Shown piece after piece: positions 60,243 to 64,000 of a stretch of 64,000 bases of DNA. A program made the translations under genes and the position numbers. The notes under the pieces were generated by a model. That model had not been told where the DNA came from. It ran no database searches and saw nothing but the letters and a program-made list of their open reading frames with translations. Position 1 is the first letter of the stretch, and each line of letters opens with the position of its first letter. The DNA comes from Heterobilharzia americana (taxonomy: Eukaryota > Platyhelminthes > Trematoda > Strigeidida > Schistosomatidae): contig OX104130.1 in assembly GCA_944470555.2 (NCBI GenBank), forward strand, positions 55,771,491 through 55,835,490, read 5' to 3'.

Positions 60243-63200
60243 GGGTATTCAACAGTTTAGATGGATATGTAAGCCATCTCCACCATGATATTTACTAATC
60301 GATTCAAGAGTTATAAATGTATTTCATCTACTTTGCTACAGACAGATTAAAGACATTTTTGCATGGATTCAATATTAACGAAATCATTATACAGGTTATT
60401 TTTGTTATCAGCTGAAGTTAACAAAGTCAGCTAGATGCTATAACAAGCTAGGGAATATTTTCTCTTCAAAAAGTAATTATAATATATTTATTCCCTAAGC
60501 ACAAGTAGATGCCAGTTATACAAACATGGATAGGTTTTGTTTACAATACTTATTGGTAACTGTGATGGATTGTGGCAATCCCCACTATGTATTAAACGTC
60601 AGTGTTACACAAACTGGGTACAGCTGTTGTTTTTTTAGAATGAATGTTAGCAATTCCTTCTTTCTTGTTCTTCATTCGTATGAAAACATAAAGTCTGTTT
60701 TATAAGTGAAATTTAGATGTAGCAGCTGATTGCATGAAAATGAGAACGAATGTCAGACTTGTTTGTTTTTAAAACCCACCACAGTCACCATTCCATCCGG
60801 CACTGTTTTTCATCAATGATGGGAGTTTCCTGCTTTATTTTCTACGTTTCCATGCCATTTTTTTATCAAGATTAAGATATCCTTTAAATTTTGCAGGCAA
60901 TTTAGTGTGTCATATATATTACCATTAGCTGGTCATTCGCTTTAAAGATTCATCTAGAAGGCATTCTAGTGTAAAACGTTAGCTAATTCGAGATTCATTT
61001 CACTTCGTTATCAGCCCTCTGTGTGTATTCTACGAAGGTCAATGTTGAAGCAATAAGTATTTTTCCATAAGTGTTTGAATTATAGCTTTGAAACTGCCTG
61101 TTTTAAATTGTTGCGTTTAATTCAGAGAAGCTGCCTGAAGATCGATGTGACGAACTTGAAATGGAACTGATACTGTGGTTGACTTAGGTTTCATTCTGGT
61201 CTGAGGAGCTATGGTTGCCACTTGAAAAGAGACGAAAAAAGAGCGAAACACAAAAGAAAGAAAAATCGAAGGCTTGAGGTAAGCTTTCCACTTACATACC
61301 TTATACTACATATATAAATGTGTCTGGGAGCCTGCTTCTTATTACTATTTTCATCATTTCTCTTTTTACGTATGATTCTTGGTAGTTTCAAATTGACACA
61401 GTACGCCTATACTTTTGTGTCGTTAGTTCAAGTTATGTTAGAAGCTTTTTATATGAGGATGACTTTACGAAGGAAATCGTTGTAGTGTGAGGAGTTATGA
61501 ATTAAAAAGCCAACTGATTTTTTTACTTATCAGATAAGGCTATCGATGTGCATTGTATTTTCTGGACAGAAATTCAGAGAACCTATTCAGCGACTAATCA
61601 AATTCGATGTGACATCAGCAATTTATTTCTATCCGGAAGCCTGTTCTCATTGATATTTCACCCACTGACAGTAATGTATGTAGCGTGTCCCACCTATGGG
61701 TGCGCTGCTGTTTTTATCGTCACTCAGACATGTTTTTCCTAGCCTAATAATGCATATGTTTCTTCCAATGTCTTTTAAGACTAATCTAATGAAGGGAAGT
61801 GGTCAAATGGTGGCACATTTTATTATTCTTATAGGTGTGAATTATTGGTTGCATTGTCCTGCTGATAATAGGAATGTTTGGTCTTGGGATCTTAGTAAGA
61901 ATGGCGCATTCACAGGCCTGTTATGCACCTGATTTCCTAGTTCCCTTGTCATTTTTAATTTTTTTTTTCACTGCTTTCCAGCAGATTCCCATGATGTTTA
62001 GTATTGCCCTGTGATCACTACCCTAAAAATTATTGCTTACATGAACAAGTGTGACAGAGCAATCGGTGGGAATTTGGATAGGAATTTTCCTCACCTAGTT
62101 CTTCACCCTACTGTTTGTATGATTCCTATTTGATAGGTTACGTACATAAAATTTTTAAAGTGAGGAGATACATAGTGGTTGATCCATGGTATACTAGGTA
62201 AGTTAAAGATCCCGGTGATTGTCTTTTCTGGGTGGGCAGAGACCGGAAGTTTTAAAAAGAAAAGCCGTCAGCACATTTTCTTCCTCATGAGTGCTGTTTG
62301 GTGGCCTCTTGATGCATCCTGATAGAACTTCACATGTTTCTATCATTGTATCATTGTATTTGGAGATTTCTGGGCTTTCAAATATCAAGCCAGTGTATGG
62401 TAATCATGAGCATATTATACAGCCAACTCCTTGGCCTATTTTTCAGTCATCCCCAAAACGCATACGGACTTCATTATGCGGATAGTTGTTTTAGGTATCG
62501 TTGATGACCAAGCTCTCATGAATTGCAATTTGCGGAGGATGCTCTCGAAAGTACCAACGCTTTCAAGAAGAGGATTACGGTACACAATGTTCAAACATCT
62601 CGTAGGATTAGATAAAAGTGTGATGTTACGTAGAAAACAGGTATTGTATCTATGATTGTGGAGGTCATTGAGATTATTGTTTCAGGGCTCATTGAATTTA
62701 ATAGTTGTCATCACTAACTGTTTTAGTGTCACAGATAATGATTTACTAAGTCTTAGTCTCTCAGTCGGAGAGAGGTGTATTGTTCACTTTGAAAATAAAA
62801 GACGTAAAAATCACTACTGTGTTCAGTGCTTAGGTTGAATCATATGTCATTTGGTGGGATAGCTGTTGGCAGTTAGGTGATTGGTACATTTCTGATTGCT
62901 AATTGGTGTACATAGGCTGATATCAATGTTTCAGAGTATAAGGTAAGTGATAAGTGGTGGGATACGTTTAAGGGTGATTATCGGTTCATGTCGATGGAAG
63001 TGTAGGTGAAGTTTACTAAGGTGCTAAAGTCATCACGGGCTGTATGATAACAGTGTTTCTCTCAGAATTGTTCAACGAACCCAATAATAAGGTGAAAGAG
63101 GAAATGTGAATAGTTAGTCAGATCATTATAAGCCGATGACAAACAAATGAGGCTGTTCCACAGATGTAGGTGGTTGTGAATCTTCCCTTCATCATCATAA

Positions 63201-64000
63201 TTGCTGACCATTCATCCTCACCATCCTTTTCATGTTAACCATAGTTAAAGCTAATACTGAAGAAACCTCTGCACCGTATAGTAAACGCCTGATATGTTGT
63301 CCACGCCATCAGTAGAAATTATCTACCTTAATTTGCATCAGTTAGGTTGAAAATCAGAAAACAACATAAGTAATATGTAAGGTAAGTTATGACACTCAGA
63401 AAGTTGGATGGGATGATTTTGGACGTATTTTGAGACATTATGAAAGGAAACAAGCATGGACTTTATTTCTTAGAAATCCTTATTGGTGGAGACGAGGTGG
63501 GAATCCCGCATGGAGTAATTACTGGAGATTGCTTAAATATGAATCCTAGGCAAAACTAATTATTCAGCAGTTTGATGTGATAAATTGAGAACTGTAGCAA
63601 AAGACAAATGAATGATGACGTGAAATGATCAAGACCAAAATCTACAATACACTTAAAGAAACAGTATTTTCGAAGTAGAAATTCTATTGCTTAGAGTATT
63701 CATTGATGAGCATACCACAATGAAATAAGATCGTAATTTTTATAAGTATAGTTTGAAAAAAAAGGAAGTATTTTGGATTGAAGCGGAGATTCTGTCCTTG
63801 TTGATCGGGTAATAAACAGATATGTGATACATTTCAAAGTTTTGCTATTTCTCCTTGGAGTAGTTCCTAGATAAGAGGATAGTATCATTACTATAATGTC
63901 TTATTTTAAAGTAGCAACTTAAAGCAAGAAGATGGAAGAGAACGGAAAAATAAGAGTATGAGATTTATTTGCTGAAGATAGCGTTTATTGAAGTTAGGAC
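60243..64000. other. Intergenic DNA, no gene recognised
   Basis: Several mid-size frames (61548-61932 plus, 62203-62838 both strands) have no domain and no splice support. Part of 61.5-63 kb is less AT-rich and may be an old unrecognised element. Confidence 0.35.

Noticed and set aside
61548..62838. Series of ORFs near the right end
   Set aside because: They share no domain, lie on both strands and have no splice support. An old element is possible but cannot be shown.

Overview
The window looks like a piece of a schistosome (blood fluke) nuclear chromosome. It is AT-rich and gene-poor, and two minus-strand genes have short exons and long introns. The spaces are filled with degenerate non-LTR retrotransposons and tRNA-derived SINEs that carry hammerhead-ribozyme sequence, as in the published Schistosoma Sm-alpha family. 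The species cannot be fixed by reading alone.

Two protein-coding genes can be reconstructed with confidence. At 3702-10210 (minus) is a two-exon Polycomb-group RING finger gene: the RING exon (9811-10210) and a RAWUL exon (3702-4408) splice in phase to a 368-residue protein, and the 5.4-kb intron holds a degraded LINE on the same strand. At 18343-41081 (minus) is a six-exon MFSD6-type major-facilitator transporter (about 767 residues). Every splice junction agrees in phase except that exon 2 is one base short within a T5 run, which breaks the frame in an otherwise intact gene. Its introns hold two LINE fragments, several SINEs, foldback elements, a (TA)n tract and a MITE-like repeat.

Region by region: 1-3.4 kb is the 3' flank of the PCGF gene and contains a large, nearly identical inverted repeat. 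3.7-10.2 kb is the PCGF gene. 10.2-18.3 kb is intergenic with one unassigned ORF, an Sm-alpha-like SINE relic and a LINE 3' tail. 18.3-41.1 kb is MFSD6. 41.1-64 kb is a gene desert with two LINE insertions that have clear target-site duplications (45.3-47.6 and 59.1-60.2 kb), an older LINE fragment (54 kb), more SINEs and one weak candidate exon at 58.2 kb.

The most interesting non-genic signal is a set of tRNA-like SINEs in at least three sequence families, each with a hammerhead-type core. One copy (about 35384-35430, plus strand, in MFSD6 intron 2) keeps all the invariant core bases. Two LINE copies (38 and 46 kb) share the same frameshifting insertion and trinucleotide expansions, so an already defective subfamily has been copied. 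All identifications come from reading the sequence and recalling protein families; no searches were run.
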